From Phoronis australis (taxonomy: Eukaryota; Phoronida; Phoronidae), in NCBI GenBank assembly GCA_002633005.1, contig NMRA01000338.1:49331-113330 (forward strand): a DNA stretch of 64,000 nt, in the 5' to 3' direction. Made by a program: the position numbers and the translations under genes. Positions 10,883-21,774 of the stretch are shown piece after piece (the stretch's first letter is position 1; the number at the start of each line of letters is the position of its first letter). The notes beneath the pieces are model-generated. The model was not told the DNA's origin and did not search any database. It saw only the letters and a list, made by a program, of their open reading frames with translations.

Positions 10883-12831
10883 AATCTTTGTCTTTCTCTT
10901 TTTTACAGCATGATGATCTGTGGTACTTGGCTTCTAAGACACAAGGTCTTTATCTTTGAATTTCATTTGCATATTCAGGGCTCTGGACTGAGCTGTTGCT
11001 TGCGATACAAGTCCAACTGAAAAAAACCCGAACTGTTAACACTAATTTAACATTCAACTATGAGTGAGTTGGCATGCAACTTTTTCAGACGGACGTATCA
11101 GGAGCTGATCCACCACCAGCCTAACAAATTTACATGCCGTTTGACCTGTAGCCTAATAATGTTGATCGTCTAATAATTAGATCAGTAGATGCAGCTGAAA
11201 ATAAATCAGCTGATATACCTGTGCAGTGATTGAAATTTAATTTTTTTAAAATCAGATGCTCAAACCATAGTCAATCGATTTACACTTAAGGTAATCGACG
11301 TTTGACGAAATGGACAGTGGCTTCCATCGTCCTCAAATTTCGACGGCGACGATGGCCACTTAGGCACTTTAATTTAATTATCATTGCAGCTGCTACCTAA
11401 GTAATTAATGTTTACAAAAAATTGAGACTACGGCAGGGGATGACGGCCACTTGGGCATGTTGTTTGCAACTATCTACTCCATTTAACCTTCTCAAAAATT
11501 TTAGACTTAAAGTGCTTTAAAATCACACCCACAGTATAACGCCATAGGATTATCCCTTAGCGCAAGCAGTGTCGATGTGGCAACTGAATGGAGTGTTCGA
11601 AAAACAGGATTGCAGGAGTATTTGTTTAAACTGGGAACAAATGAAAACATTAACGACCTCCTCAGAGGCATCTCTCTACGCGGTACTTCTAAACTTATAG
11701 GAACATAATTTGCCGAAAAGTATCCGGCATATGAAGTACCTATAGTATGATCATCGTCTCTACTGGGTCAGCAGTATTGTCTAAGGCCTAGGCAGTCAAG
11801 GGGCTGAACAAGTTAAAAAACAACTGGTGATAATACTGAATCACACGTGGAAAACACCAAAATGTATTTTTAAAAAACACGTACCTGTTTTTGAAAGCTA
11901 TACTTCTTTCTCTTTCTTGAAATGTGGCCCATAATGTACTTTTCCTGCTAACAAATGATGCACTCATGTTTCAGAATGTTCCTATCTTGTTCAGGTTAAT
12001 TGGGTGTTTCAGATTTTGGAAGTGATTGATTTTCTTGGGAAATCTTGGATAACATCTGTATCACTTTCAGCAACTTCAGCTTTAGTACTACTGTTGGTGC
12101 CTTGAAACGTTGCTATGCCGTTCTATGTCCTTTCAATTTTCTGGTCTGACACTTGGTATTCTAGTCTATAGCACTCAGCAGTATACTGTGTAGGCTACCA
12201 GGGCATGCAGCTGTTTTCTGCACAAACGTTTGTGACACCTCTTCTTCTTTTTGATCTACTGATCTACAGAGTTCCACAGTCAATCAGCTTTCGTCAGGAA
12301 GCTTTCCTAAGCTTCTTTAGGCTCTGACATCACAATTTTGTGCTGTTTGATAAACCTTGAATTATACAGACATCACATTCCATGGGAGCAGCCATATTGA
12401 AGTAACTAAGCACAACAATACAATCTGGCTTTCTGATTGGTCATTTCAATAGAAAAGCGCCATCAAGTGGCAGGTATGTGCATCATATTTTGTGCAACAA
12501 AAACACCTTTTTTTAAAAAAATGTGCAAGTGTAGACGTGGGAACTTTTTGGAATTTGATTTATGGGTATATTATCTAGCCACATAGAAAAACCTAGGTTG
12601 CCCCCCCAAAGTACTCACAAGGGTGAACGCTATGAGATCTGGCCCACCGACTAAAAGTAGTCCATTGAAAAAACGATGATTTGTACTGGACTTAAGAAAG
12701 CAAAGCTAGTTTTGTACAGAACAGACAATGACTTTATTCTCGTAGATGTGCCATGCAGTGAAAGCTTTGTTGAGCAAACTGTTGCACGGTTGTTTACATT
12801 TTACTTTCAGAAATTTACTGACTTCATCATA

Positions 12832-14984
12832 GGCGGATTTAGGGGGGGCCAGGCCCCCCCTCCTTGGCTGCCGCAAAAAATTAAAACAGCAAGAACGTAG
12901 GAAAAAGTTGAGTTTATTAATTAACCCCGGTAATTAACATTATACGGCGGAAACAAGATTTAAATGTGTGCAGTTTAAGTATGTTTGGGGGGTTGGGGGG
13001 CTCAGATCCAATTTCAAGTGTCAAATTCGGAACACGGCTCAATCGTAACGAAACTATGGCTAAGTATAGACTCTATTCACGCGGCGGACATTAAAATCCA
13101 AAACGAGGCTCACTGTGATAAACAAAGCGGAAATTTACATTGCGTGAGTTAATGGCCGGTCTATGGAGTCCAACCTGAATATTAAATCTTAAAAAAATTG
13201 TCAATAATTAACCACAGAGACGTAGAAAAATACAGTTAAAGAACAAGTCAATGCACCAAAGAGTTGTCTGACGAAAGGATATAATAGTTTTTTCCGGAAA
13301 ACTAGGTTCGAAACATTAAAAGTAAACATGACCAAATTGCGGCGATCGTAGTGTTACGGATTAGGTATCATGCTGAATGCAGGGCTACGTTTCTTCTAAT
13401 AAATTCTTGATAAAAATGCTTTCTACACGAACCGGGTCATCTGGTCGTATTGTTGACGAGTTGAAGATATATTCGACAGTGGTGGCTCATAGCCTTTTGC
13501 TGTCATATGCAATTAGTCTCATCTGGTTTAATTTGTTGATCAAGAGTAGGCCTATTAGCTTCAAGCATAGCCTAGGTCCTGGTGAGGTAGGCACTACCGG
13601 GACTAACAGTTGATTTGTCATCGATCTGAAATAATACTTGATGTTATTAAATATATATTTTGATTACGATAAAAAACTAGGCTCGCAATTGAAAATAAAA
13701 ATTATATAACCATCAATTCTGATTTCTTGGTTTTAATAATTACGTCTGTTTCATGTGTTATATTTTTCAAATATCGATCTCGACCAAGATGAATTTTAAA
13801 ATTAAAACACCTAATTCTTTCGCCCAAAGCATAACCTCGTTTTAGAGCTCAATTTCAGTTAACTGGATAGAACACCGTGGCGGATTTAGAGGGGAGCCAA
13901 GGGACTATGCCCCAGCCTCCCCCCTAAATCCGCCTATGATTTTGTACTTTTTCAAATTGTCACCGCTGTGGTCACAGGTGATTTGAACCGTTGGAGAGCA
14001 ATTTTCAATCGACATAGGGGATTTTTAGGCCTCGTGGCCGGGAATTGCGCGTGATTTTTTAATATTTTTGAGAGGGGAATGGAGCCGATATTTGGCCCCA
14101 AATTTGAGGGATTGAGGGCCCTGTCCTTTTTGTAAAGAAAAATGCATCGCGCTTCAACCCATAGTCATGAAAACTCAGCCTGGCTGACCGAAGATTCTCT
14201 GGTCCTCGTTGCTATGGCGGCATCCAGTCCGAGATGCGACAAATTATGATTCGAAAACAGTTATACATTTTACACGGACACATTTTCCTTCGTCGCGGCG
14301 TATGGCAAGGACCCAACGCTTCCGAATCCCAATGTCCTCAGGGATTGTAAAACAGAGTGTCCGTATTTTTTCTAGCTGTTCGAGCAACGCGGAGTACAAC
14401 TACGCGGATAAGCCACCAGAGCTATCGTAGCGAGCCTCGTTTTGGAACGCGCCTCCTGTCGGCGTGAATAGGGTCTATAGGCTCTCCCGCGATATCCCGG
14501 GCGACCGGCAGTGGCGCTGCGCACTACGACTCCGTTTCCGTCGTCTGCTTCACTGTGCAATGAAGAAAATTACTTCATTTTTTTAAAGAAAATGGAATCT
14601 GAGTAACAATGAAAAAACAGAAGCTGCTGGTAAGATGTCAATCTTAATCGAAGCCTTATTGAATCACTCAGAAACTCATAATTCTCTCTTTGTCAAACCT
14701 TAAGACGATTTCCAAAGCAATCGCGTCATTAATGCCAACAAAAAACGAGTCTGTGATCATTGCCGTTTTTCATGTTTGACACGTTCCGTTTTTTTCTTTT
14801 CCTTTGCCTTTTTTTCTTGGATAATACTTCAGGAATCAAGGAAAATGCTTGATTTTTAGAGGAAAAACAGAAAAATTTGCTGGACCTCCCCCCATGCGGT
14901 CCTATGCGCATCTAATTGTGCTTTGCACAAATTATTTCAGACGAAGTGTTGCCCCCCCCGTGTGATATCCTAGATCCACCACTG
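12832..14984. mobile_element. Longer copy of the AGGCGGATTTAGGGG family (about 2.15 kb)
   Basis: The left end AGGCGGATTTAGGGGGGGCC and the internal CAGCAAGAACG segment match the left part of the copy at 6331. The right end (TTTGCACAAATT ... poly-C ... ATATCCTAGATCC) matches that copy's right part. The 2-kb interior is not coding in any recognisable way. The copy at 6331 could be an internal-deletion derivative. Boundaries are approximate. Confidence 0.5.
13877..13938. repeat. Nested 62-bp palindromic MITE-like piece
   Basis: GTGGCGGATTTAGAGGGG at one end pairs with CCCCCTAAATCCGCCTATG at the other. It is a minimal terminal-inverted-repeat unit of the same G-rich family nested inside the longer copy, or the true right end of a 12832-13938 element. 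Confidence 0.55.
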
Positions 14985-16804
14985 TTTATTGCTTGAAGTA
15001 CTTTGGATTTTTTTCCAAGCTTTCCATCTTTGAACCATTTTTATCATGATACATGCATGCTTTGCTTTAAATACACCTGTGGTATAACTTGCAATTTCTA
15101 TACTTGTATACCAACTCTCCCCAAAGGAAAGAGTACATGTTACTACTTGGAATGGACAATATAAAGTTAGTTCATGTCTTCCAAATTTTAATATCTGATA
15201 AGGTCAGCATGTAGGTTAACAATCTCAGCACACACAATCAAGTAATTACAGGCGCGGGTCCAGGATTTTGAGTTGGGAGGACCAGGGCACAGGAATAATC
15301 ACAATTTCGCCACATGCGCACATCCAGCCTAACATGTAGGGATTTAGGGGGCTCAATTCTTTGGGTTTGTGTACCTTTAAAAAAAGAACGGGTAAACGGG
15401 GTTTGTTCAGCGCTATAAATTGTGCATTCGCCACCCGAGCCCCTTGCGTGCAGGCATATGCCAGTCAACTGTTCACATGCAGACAGCGACGCTTACACGC
15501 AATTCAACTTCACCACTAGTACAGCAGCGACACCGCGTCGAATAGCCCAAATCGTAGTGCGGAATACTGTTTTATTTTAAAAACTGTCACGGAAACAAAG
15601 TATCTTGTTCATTAACCTCCGACACATACTCACGTTACAAATCACCCTCGGATTTGCTCTCACATTGAAGATATTTAAGATTTCAAGATGCGATGTCTTA
15701 TAGTTAAAACCAAAGACGCTAACAAGACTATTCACCAAGGCCGCCGCCATTATTGTGTCATGGACCGTGGCGACACCTAGCGGGTGTGTGTGGGCCGACG
15801 AAGTACGCAAGGCATTCACTATGGCCGATCTTAGTTTGTCAAATTCAAAATTATCAGTGAAATGTCTTTGTTTAAAATATTGAAAACAAAGAACACGAGC
15901 ACTGTAATGGAAAAATACACATAGGCAAAATATAGAGTAAACCAAGAAAAAAATTGGGCAGCAAAGGTAATATAAATTACGAGAAATAAATCATAAGCAA
16001 GAGGGAGACTCAGTAATAAGAGCTGAGCAGATGAAAGTAGGTTATTGGAGAATGTGCAAGAACCGAACATGTAGGATTTTGTCCGGGGGGGTCAGGAATG
16101 TAATAAACATCAAATGTTTCTGCTGAAGAAGAGATAGGAGTGGGGGGTGCCCCTCAACCAATTGAAAGGTTGGGGGCAGAGATAGCTTTCTTCCCCTAAT
16201 ATTCCAGGTGTTAATATCAATTAATTAATAATTAATTATGTAAGCTTTTAACACACAAACTTTGTTTTAAAATAATATGGAGAAATTAGTAGATCTTTCT
16301 TTCGAAAATTCACATCTTAAAGACGTTCTAGATTCAAGCAGTTGTGTCTGTGCCCATTTACATGAAACTGTCCCAAATATCGACCCAACAGGGTCATATC
16401 CAGGATTTTTTAAAGGGGGGGGGTCGGATAATGATTTTTTAAGAAAGGTGGCCCAAATCAACAATTTGAAAATTCTAGCATTGATATCACTACAATCAAG
16501 GAAAATGGGGGGTCCAGACCCCTTTAACGTGCCACACTAGATCTGCCTGTACTCAACTGAGGCATTTTTTTGTTCTTAGCTCACAGTTTTATATTTTACT
16601 ATCATTTTATCTTTATCATTGAGAATTCAACGTAGAAAACTCCCAAAAACGTAGTAGTTTTAGGCAACAGTGGAGTCGCTACTTGGGACTGATTCACTGG
16701 ACCCCAAGCATCCGTGCCCGATGGTATCTGAAATGGGTAGCGCATTGGGGTGGGTTGTGGTGAATGAAACTGGAGGCAAGAGGGGTACGGGTTCCAAACC
16801 TGCA
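14985..16804. other. Repeat debris, no recognised gene
   Basis: Contains degenerate pieces of G-rich-ended repeats (about 15250-15360 and 16387-16550, with 'tccaggatt...ggggg' type ends). A 60-bp segment (about 15745-15800) recurs inverted near 19212-19260. The minus-strand frame at 15577-15945 includes an internal ATG followed by MAAALVNSLVSVFG, but has no recognisable domain. Confidence 0.4.
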
Positions 16805-16805
16805 N

Positions 16806-17310
16806 TGTGGCTGTATCTCCTAAACCGTTCGCAGGATCTTTACGAAATTGTGTAAGTATATTTATATGATGTTAACAACAGAACATGACGACTTTTGGAC
16901 GGATCCGACCACCGGTGTGCCCCCTAGTGCCAATTTTAGTTTTTTACGCCTACCTTTGTATCTTCAAAAGTCCTGAACGGATTTTCATGAAATTTGGTAT
17001 GTAAGCACTTATTAGTGAGATGAGGCTATCCTCCCGTTTTCAGTTGGATTTGACATTGTTTGCGCCACCTAGTGGCCATTTTTACTGTTTTTGAGTCTGT
17101 ATTTTTGCGTCCACCCCTCTATCAACCAAACCGCTCAAAGGATGGTTGTGAAAATTGGCATGTATGTGCTTACTATAAAGAAGACAGCTGACAATGATTT
17201 TCAGACGATTTGGATTACTGTGGCGCCTCCTAGTGGCAGTTTTGTTTTTTTGCGCCTATGGCTGTATCTCCTAAACCGTTCGCAGGATCTTTACGAAATT
17301 TAATAAGTGT
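16806..17310. repeat. About 151-bp tandem repeat, three units plus a partial, each with a CTCF-like motif
   Basis: The block CTGTATCTCCTAAACCGTTC recurs 453 bp apart (about 16811 and 17264), with two diverged versions at about 16960 and 17112, giving a period near 151 bp. Each full unit also carries a variant of GCGCCNCCTAGTGGCA (16917-16932, 17062-17078, 17222-17238). The reverse complement, for example TGGCCACTAGGTGGCGC, closely matches the CTCF consensus known from bilaterians. A single N at 16805 abuts the first unit. Confidence 0.75.
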
Positions 17311-18048
17311 AATTATATGATGTTAACAACAGACGATGACCTAGCCTATTGAGGAGACAATGACCATGCCTTTCCATTTTGCAAAGTACAACATACTACA
17401 TATATGTCCTCTACTGGCCACTTTATGGTACCAATAAACAACCCTAGAAGGATACCGTATACGGTGCAATTGTGGGCGCATTTCAACGCTCTGCGTTGCT
17501 CTTGTGGATATTTTTTACTATGCTTTCCAGCTCTCATAAATCACTCACATTTTTAAATCAACTATCAGCAGTTAGTTAAAGGCATATTCAGCCTGCGTTG
17601 GCAGGCCAACTTCATAGTAAATAACATAACGACGCCTTATTTCTTGACTTGATGTTTTAAAACCCATGTCAAAACAAAAATCTAAACAAACAACATCGAC
17701 ACTGAAGTGTAACAAGTTTCCAAGGTAATACACATACCACCGAAGTGTCCACAGATGTATGGCTCAATGTGCCTCTAAAAGAACACTTTCTTCACCACTT
17801 CCTATGGCAAATAATAAAGTAGGTTACCAAACCATAAACATAATAGTTATTATGCACTGAAGTACATATCCTGATCACATTATACAGATCATTGATCAAC
17901 GACAGCCAGGATGTTGACTGTATGGGACCACAAGAAATAATTTAAATAAGTAATAGCAAATAAACAATAATACAGAACGAAATGAAAAAAGTAATTAGAA
18001 GCATCAATGGGCATAGAATAAACTAATCAGTAGTTTCCAAAATCATGC
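17311..18048. other. No recognisable feature
   Basis: AT-rich sequence without motif-bearing frames or clear repeats, ending at an assembly gap. Confidence 0.45.
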
Positions 18049-18178
18049 NNNNNNNNNNNNNNNNNNNNNNNNNNNNNNNNNNNNNNNNNNNNNNNNNNNN
18101 NNNNNNNNNNNNNNNNNNNNNNNNNNNNNNNNNNNNNNNNNNNNNNNNNNNNNNNNNNNNNNNNNNNNNNNNNNNNNN
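18049..18178. other. Assembly gap (130 N)
   Basis: Unsequenced bases. A downstream exon of the candidate gene at 18985-19073 could lie here, but nothing can be said. Confidence 1.
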
Positions 18179-18353
18179 TCACTCTTTCCCATTATTGCAG
18201 CTAAGTAATAACCCTTCGGAGTAATGTTGCTTTGGAATAACACCTGATTGATATGTTTTTCAAGTAATGACCCTTCGGACTATAGGTCCTTCAAAGTACA
18301 ATGAATGCCCGTCACAGTAAAGACCTAACTAAACCCATACTAGTCTACTGAAC

Positions 18354-18499
18354 CAGTGCTGTAGTGGGGCGTAGGCGCAGCCAACCACCTTTTGGCATTT
18401 GAAAGTAGCGCCTACGCACCGTAAGTTACTTTCAGTGCTCAATATGATACGGTGGGCTTTAGGCGCCGACTTACCTCTAATTTTACCACTACAGCACTG
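18354..18499. mobile_element. 146-bp hAT-type MITE
   Basis: Perfect 14-bp terminal inverted repeats, CAGTGCTGTAGTGG and CCACTACAGCACTG. The flanks TACTGAAC (18346-18353) and TACTGGAAC (18500-18508) look like an 8-bp target duplication with one later insertion. CAGTG-type ends with 8-bp duplications are characteristic of hAT elements. An inner inverted pair (GTAGGCGC with GCGCCTAC) makes it strongly self-complementary. Non-coding. Confidence 0.75.
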
Positions 18500-18984
18500 T
18501 ACTGGAACAAGTTAACATCACAGCATTTCTCTTTAGCAGGTCCTCACACTTGCTGTTTATCACCTATCTCTTGGATCTGAAAGTATAAACACTGAAGTGA
18601 ATTGAAGAAGTGAAAGAAATTACAGTTTAGATCCAATCATAGAATAGAAACACAAGTTATCAGTAGGCCCTAAGCCATGAAACACATGCAGGACAATTTC
18701 GGTTATAGTTTGATAGGTGGGTCCCTCACTCAAAATTCATTTGAGAACCAGTTACTACCACTGAATAACGGGCGTAATTCATTGGGAGTAACTGGCTCTA
18801 AAATCAAATACTTAGTACCCATCATCCCGGCCATATGTAACGGATTACCACAATTTTGCTTTGAGTAATCAAATAAAACTTTGAAACTTAAAGGTAAGAC
18901 AAGTTCAAATCACTCTACCAACATCAATGGTTGACAGGCAGCATTTTCACAAAAAGAATTCTTTGTATCACTCGTATATCTCAC

Positions 18985-19073
18985 CTGTCTTTATCAGTGG
19001 GGAGTGCAAGTCCCGGTTTTTCTGCAGCGCCAAAAGCTCCTCTGACCCTCTTTTTAGGGACTGCAGCCGGCAT
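18985..19073 (-). CDS. Possible first coding exon of an unidentified gene
   Basis: On the minus strand an ATG at 19073 opens 29 codons plus two bases and ends at a good donor (ACAG|GTGAGAT at 18985). The peptide starts MPAAVPKKRVRGAFG, with a basic KKRVR stretch that could be a nuclear signal, and ends LPTDKDR. I cannot name a family. A possible acceptor at about 18580 (TACTTTCAG) would give an almost immediate stop, and a 130-N gap lies downstream, so the rest of the gene is not visible. It may be chance. Transcript data would decide. Confidence 0.3.
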
Positions 19074-19299
19074 ATCTTGTTTTGAAGTTACTTGACACAG
19101 CACTACCCTCAGAGGTATTAACTATGGGAAATCTATATGAACTACATGATCAGATAAAATATCTTGTCTCTGTGACCACTGACCACGAGTATCAGCCATA
19201 TTCCTTTTTTCCCACACACACCCGCTAGACGTCTCTACGGTCCATGGAACAACAATGGCCGCCAGTGGCCGTCCAATAGGATTTCGCTAGGTGAAACGT

Positions 19300-20440
19300 C
19301 TCCCTCTCTACGGTCTCTGTTAAAACCGTGAAGATTCAAATTTGTAGCAAGCGCCACCTAATGACTTCCTGACGAACTGTGTGTACAAGTAAAATCGGGA
19401 AAAGTAACAATTTGTAAATAAATTGCGGTTTTAAAGAAAACTCCACAACTGATGTATTCAAAAACAAGTGTGAACATATAAAACATTCCTAGTAATTTCA
19501 AATATTACGCAATTGTTACTTGATGTTGAAATAAACAAATAATAAAAACTGCGTCACTTGTTTTATTTGGGTAACGACAATGCTGTGGAGGCACAGAACA
19601 GTTCTCACTGGGTTTTGCCTAGCAAAACACACATCACTTGATTTGTAACCTTTTCTTCACTCTGTCAAAAACAGGATGCAAAGAATGGCATGTTTTCAAT
19701 TATTTTACATAAAAAGCCCAGCAGATGAGCACAGAAACTTTATTCTTTTTTGTATTTTTGACCATTTCATTCCCACTGAAAACCAAGCTAGACTAAGAAA
19801 AATAAGGGCAAAAAATGCAAAATCGGCACTTTTCACCCGAAAAACACCACTTCCCTGCCGATGCACGACTAAAACCAACATTAGAGTCTGAAAGCAAATT
19901 TCCTACTGATTCAGAAAATGTGGTCCAAAAGTACTGTCAACCAACTAGTTTTTTGGCAATTCTTGCTTGTTTGAGGGCTACCTAAAATCACAGCCAATTT
20001 CTCGGTCGCTACCCAACAATGCACAATTGCAGCCGGGGGCCGCCATCTTGAAGACGAGTGCAGCTACAGCCAAGAACGTGGTCTTTTTTTATTCACAGCA
20101 TGTTCACAAATACAAACAAACCACATTCACTGAGCCTACGTGCAATGCCCACCTACAAAATGCCCCCAAACTTGGCCTACCCCAAAATTTCTATATTTTG
20201 GCAGTGCAAATTGGCCGCGGCCGCAGCCTAACTATTCAGTGCCACCTGTGGGGTTTCCCAGGGTTTCTTGTGTCGTCCCAAGGGGTGGACGATTTGCTCT
20301 ACCAGAGACGCAAAAATGGCATGATGTTAAATATTTTCCAAGGTGACAGCAAAACAGAACGAATGTTTCCGTTGTGGGCACCGTGAGGTGTGTCGGCCTA
20401 TTACCCAGAACTCAGACGTCGGTGGCCTTAATCTTCAGTA
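19300..20440 (+). repeat. Left arm of a large inverted repeat flanking the Kolobok element
   Basis: Segments 19315-19580 and 20245-20435 match, in inverted order and orientation, 22260-22765. Shared landmarks are GCGGTTTTAAAGAAAAC, ATTACGCAATTGTTA, GGGTTTCCCAGGGTTTC and CACCGTGAGG. The part between them (about 19580-20240) is missing from the right arm, so it is either an insertion here or a deletion there. Short frames in both arms (20310-20386; minus frame 22215-22535) show a weak zinc-knuckle-like pattern (CFRRGHREDC on the right). No intact gene. Confidence 0.7.
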
Positions 20441-20466
20441 CACATGAACTGAACGTAAAATACGAT

Positions 20467-20470
20467 TTAA
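20467..20470. repeat. TTAA target-site duplication, left
   Basis: TTAA directly precedes the left end AGGCGAAGGC of the Kolobok element, with a matching TTAA at 22055-22058. Confidence 0.8.
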
Positions 20471-20733
20471 AGGCGAAGGCAACTTTTTCCATGTCATTTG
20501 AGCTAAAATAAGGTTGGTTGGTTATCCTAGACATATTTTCCACTTAATTACAGCTTTTCGTAATTTTATTAATTACTCGTCCGCTACTGCGGAAGTGACG
20601 TTTTAGGAGGCAAGCATTTCGCGCCAATTTCTTTTCATATAATCTGACTGTGAGAGCTGCCGAGTCAGTCATTGTTCTACCTCGGTTGTGTTAAGTTCCG
20701 TCCTCGTTTGCTTTCATTTACTAGTCAGTCAAC

Positions 20734-20964
20734 ATGCCACACTGTTGCTGCGTACCGGAATGTACTATTTATCGGCTCACGCGCGCTTTGGGAGTACCTT
20801 TGCATCGCTTTTCGATGGATAACACACTTTGCCGTACTTGGCTTGTTCGTGTGAAGAACGCAGCGTTACCCGTCCACGCAACGTACAAAGCAGTGGAGAA
20901 TTACCGTGTGTGCGGCAAGCACTTTCTGCCCTCCGTTACGAAAGGGATTTGTACGCTGAACTGA
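20734..20964 (+). pseudogene. THAP zinc-finger domain of the Kolobok transposase
   Basis: The frame opens with MPHCCCVPEC, continues through HRF and TWLVRVKN, and reaches CGKHF. This is the C2CH plan of THAP domains: a CxxC-type pair, conserved F and W, then CxxH about 50 residues later. THAP domains bind the terminal repeats of P-like and Kolobok elements. After CGKHF the frame stops within 13 residues. The expected continuation lies in other frames (YERDLYAEL in one, RLKKDAIPSVLIPG in the next), so at least two frameshifts separate the domain from the rest. The start is the first ATG and is well placed, since THAP domains are N-terminal. Confidence 0.8.
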
Positions 20965-20974
20965 TGAAGGGCTG

Positions 20975-21487
20975 CGAAACAACGCCTGAAGAAGGATGCC
21001 ATTCCGTCTGTGTTGATTCCCGGCAGTGCCCCGTCGCCACCCCTGAGAAGTGCGTTTTTGAAGCGAGAATCCTCGCGAGCTGTGGCCAGTACAGTGACTG
21101 GAGCCAGTGGAGGCACTTCATCTACTGTCACCCGTGCCTCCGAACGTACCCCAGAGCGTGCAATTCCTGGAACCAGTAGTGATTCGCCCTGTGTTGTTTT
21201 CTCCAGCTCAGAGCCTCTAAGCAGCCCTGCAACGATATTGAGTAGTGGGAGTGATTACAGGCCCAGTTCGACACCCAGTGAAGAGGACAGTTTGTCGTTC
21301 AGTGAACAGATCGGTGAGCCAAACTTTGATAAGTTTATTGTGGACTTGTCTATTTAGAAGTTGCCAGGTGTGTGGCGAGAGAGTCACACGACACGATGTA
21401 AGCAGTTTGGGTGCTCAGGTCACCATCCAGTGGGAGTGTGTCGCGGGACACTCTGGCAAGTGGGACAGTTGTTCCTCTGTCCGTGGT
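20975..21487 (+). pseudogene. Central low-complexity and Cys/His segment of the Kolobok transposase
   Basis: From about 20975 the frame reads RLKKDAIPSVLIPG, a common continuation after THAP domains. A Ser/Thr/Glu-rich linker follows, ending near 21355 with a stop. In another frame it resumes with RSCQVCG, WECVAGHSG and KWDSCSS (about 21358-21485), a zinc-type pattern typical of Kolobok-family proteins. The plus-strand homology ends sharply near 21487, next to the minus-strand ballast-like sequence, which suggests an internal deletion joined there. Confidence 0.65.
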
Positions 21488-21504
21488 ATGCTGGTCCACT
21501 TAAC

Positions 21505-21774
21505 CATGTCCTGTAGTGGCTTGGCCTCGTCGAACTCTGAACAGCACAAGCATTCCTTTGAGGTAGGCATAACAACGCACACAGTGCATTTGCACCAAGA
21601 TGCGTCACCACGTCTGTCCTCAGTAGCCGCCTCGTTTCTCTCAACAGCTGCTGGTGCCTGTGCGTACTCTGCCTCGTTATACTCGGGCTCAAACATGTAC
21701 CCACCCACTGAATGTCCGTGAAAAAATTCCTCGTCACCACTACAATCCCTAAATCCAACGTAGTTGAGTTCTCT
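21505..21774 (-). pseudogene. P2X7-ballast-like cysteine-rich domain fragment, antisense inside the Kolobok element
   Basis: On the minus strand the frame reads LNYVGFRDCSGDEEFF, then GGYMFEPEYNEAEY, then WCKC-x2-C, MPTSKECLCC and SEFDEA. The order YxFEPE...WCxCxxC...MPTxxECxCCxE is the signature of the cytoplasmic zinc-binding ballast domain of vertebrate P2X7 receptors and of many uncharacterised invertebrate proteins called 'P2X purinoceptor 7-like'. The rest of the domain is missing: beyond LQDM the frame enters sequence that is antisense to the transposase. There is no P2X channel sequence. Inference: the autonomous transposon carries this as a second, oppositely oriented gene, truncated here by the internal deletion. 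Confidence 0.65.

Larger units (their letters stand above)
9491..12651 (-). mobile_element. About 3.2-kb decayed DNA transposon with long terminal inverted repeats
   Basis: The left end (from 9491, AGTCGGTGGGCCAGAT...) is matched in inverted orientation by the right end (...ATCTGGCCCACCGACT to 12651). Similarity continues inward for about 130 bp on each side through TGAGTACTTTRGGGGGGCAA, AAAAAGTTCCCAC and TGCACATTTTT blocks. The interior shows minus-strand protein fragments broken by stops, including a cysteine-rich piece and a 63-codon piece described separately. The target-site duplication is not clear (possibly AAA). The superfamily is not recognised. The size and long TIRs suggest a cut-and-paste element whose transposase is destroyed. 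Confidence 0.7.

Noticed and set aside
16720-16803. tRNA-like sequence with GGGTTCCAAACC
   Set aside because: B-box-like block without an acceptor stem or anticodon arm.
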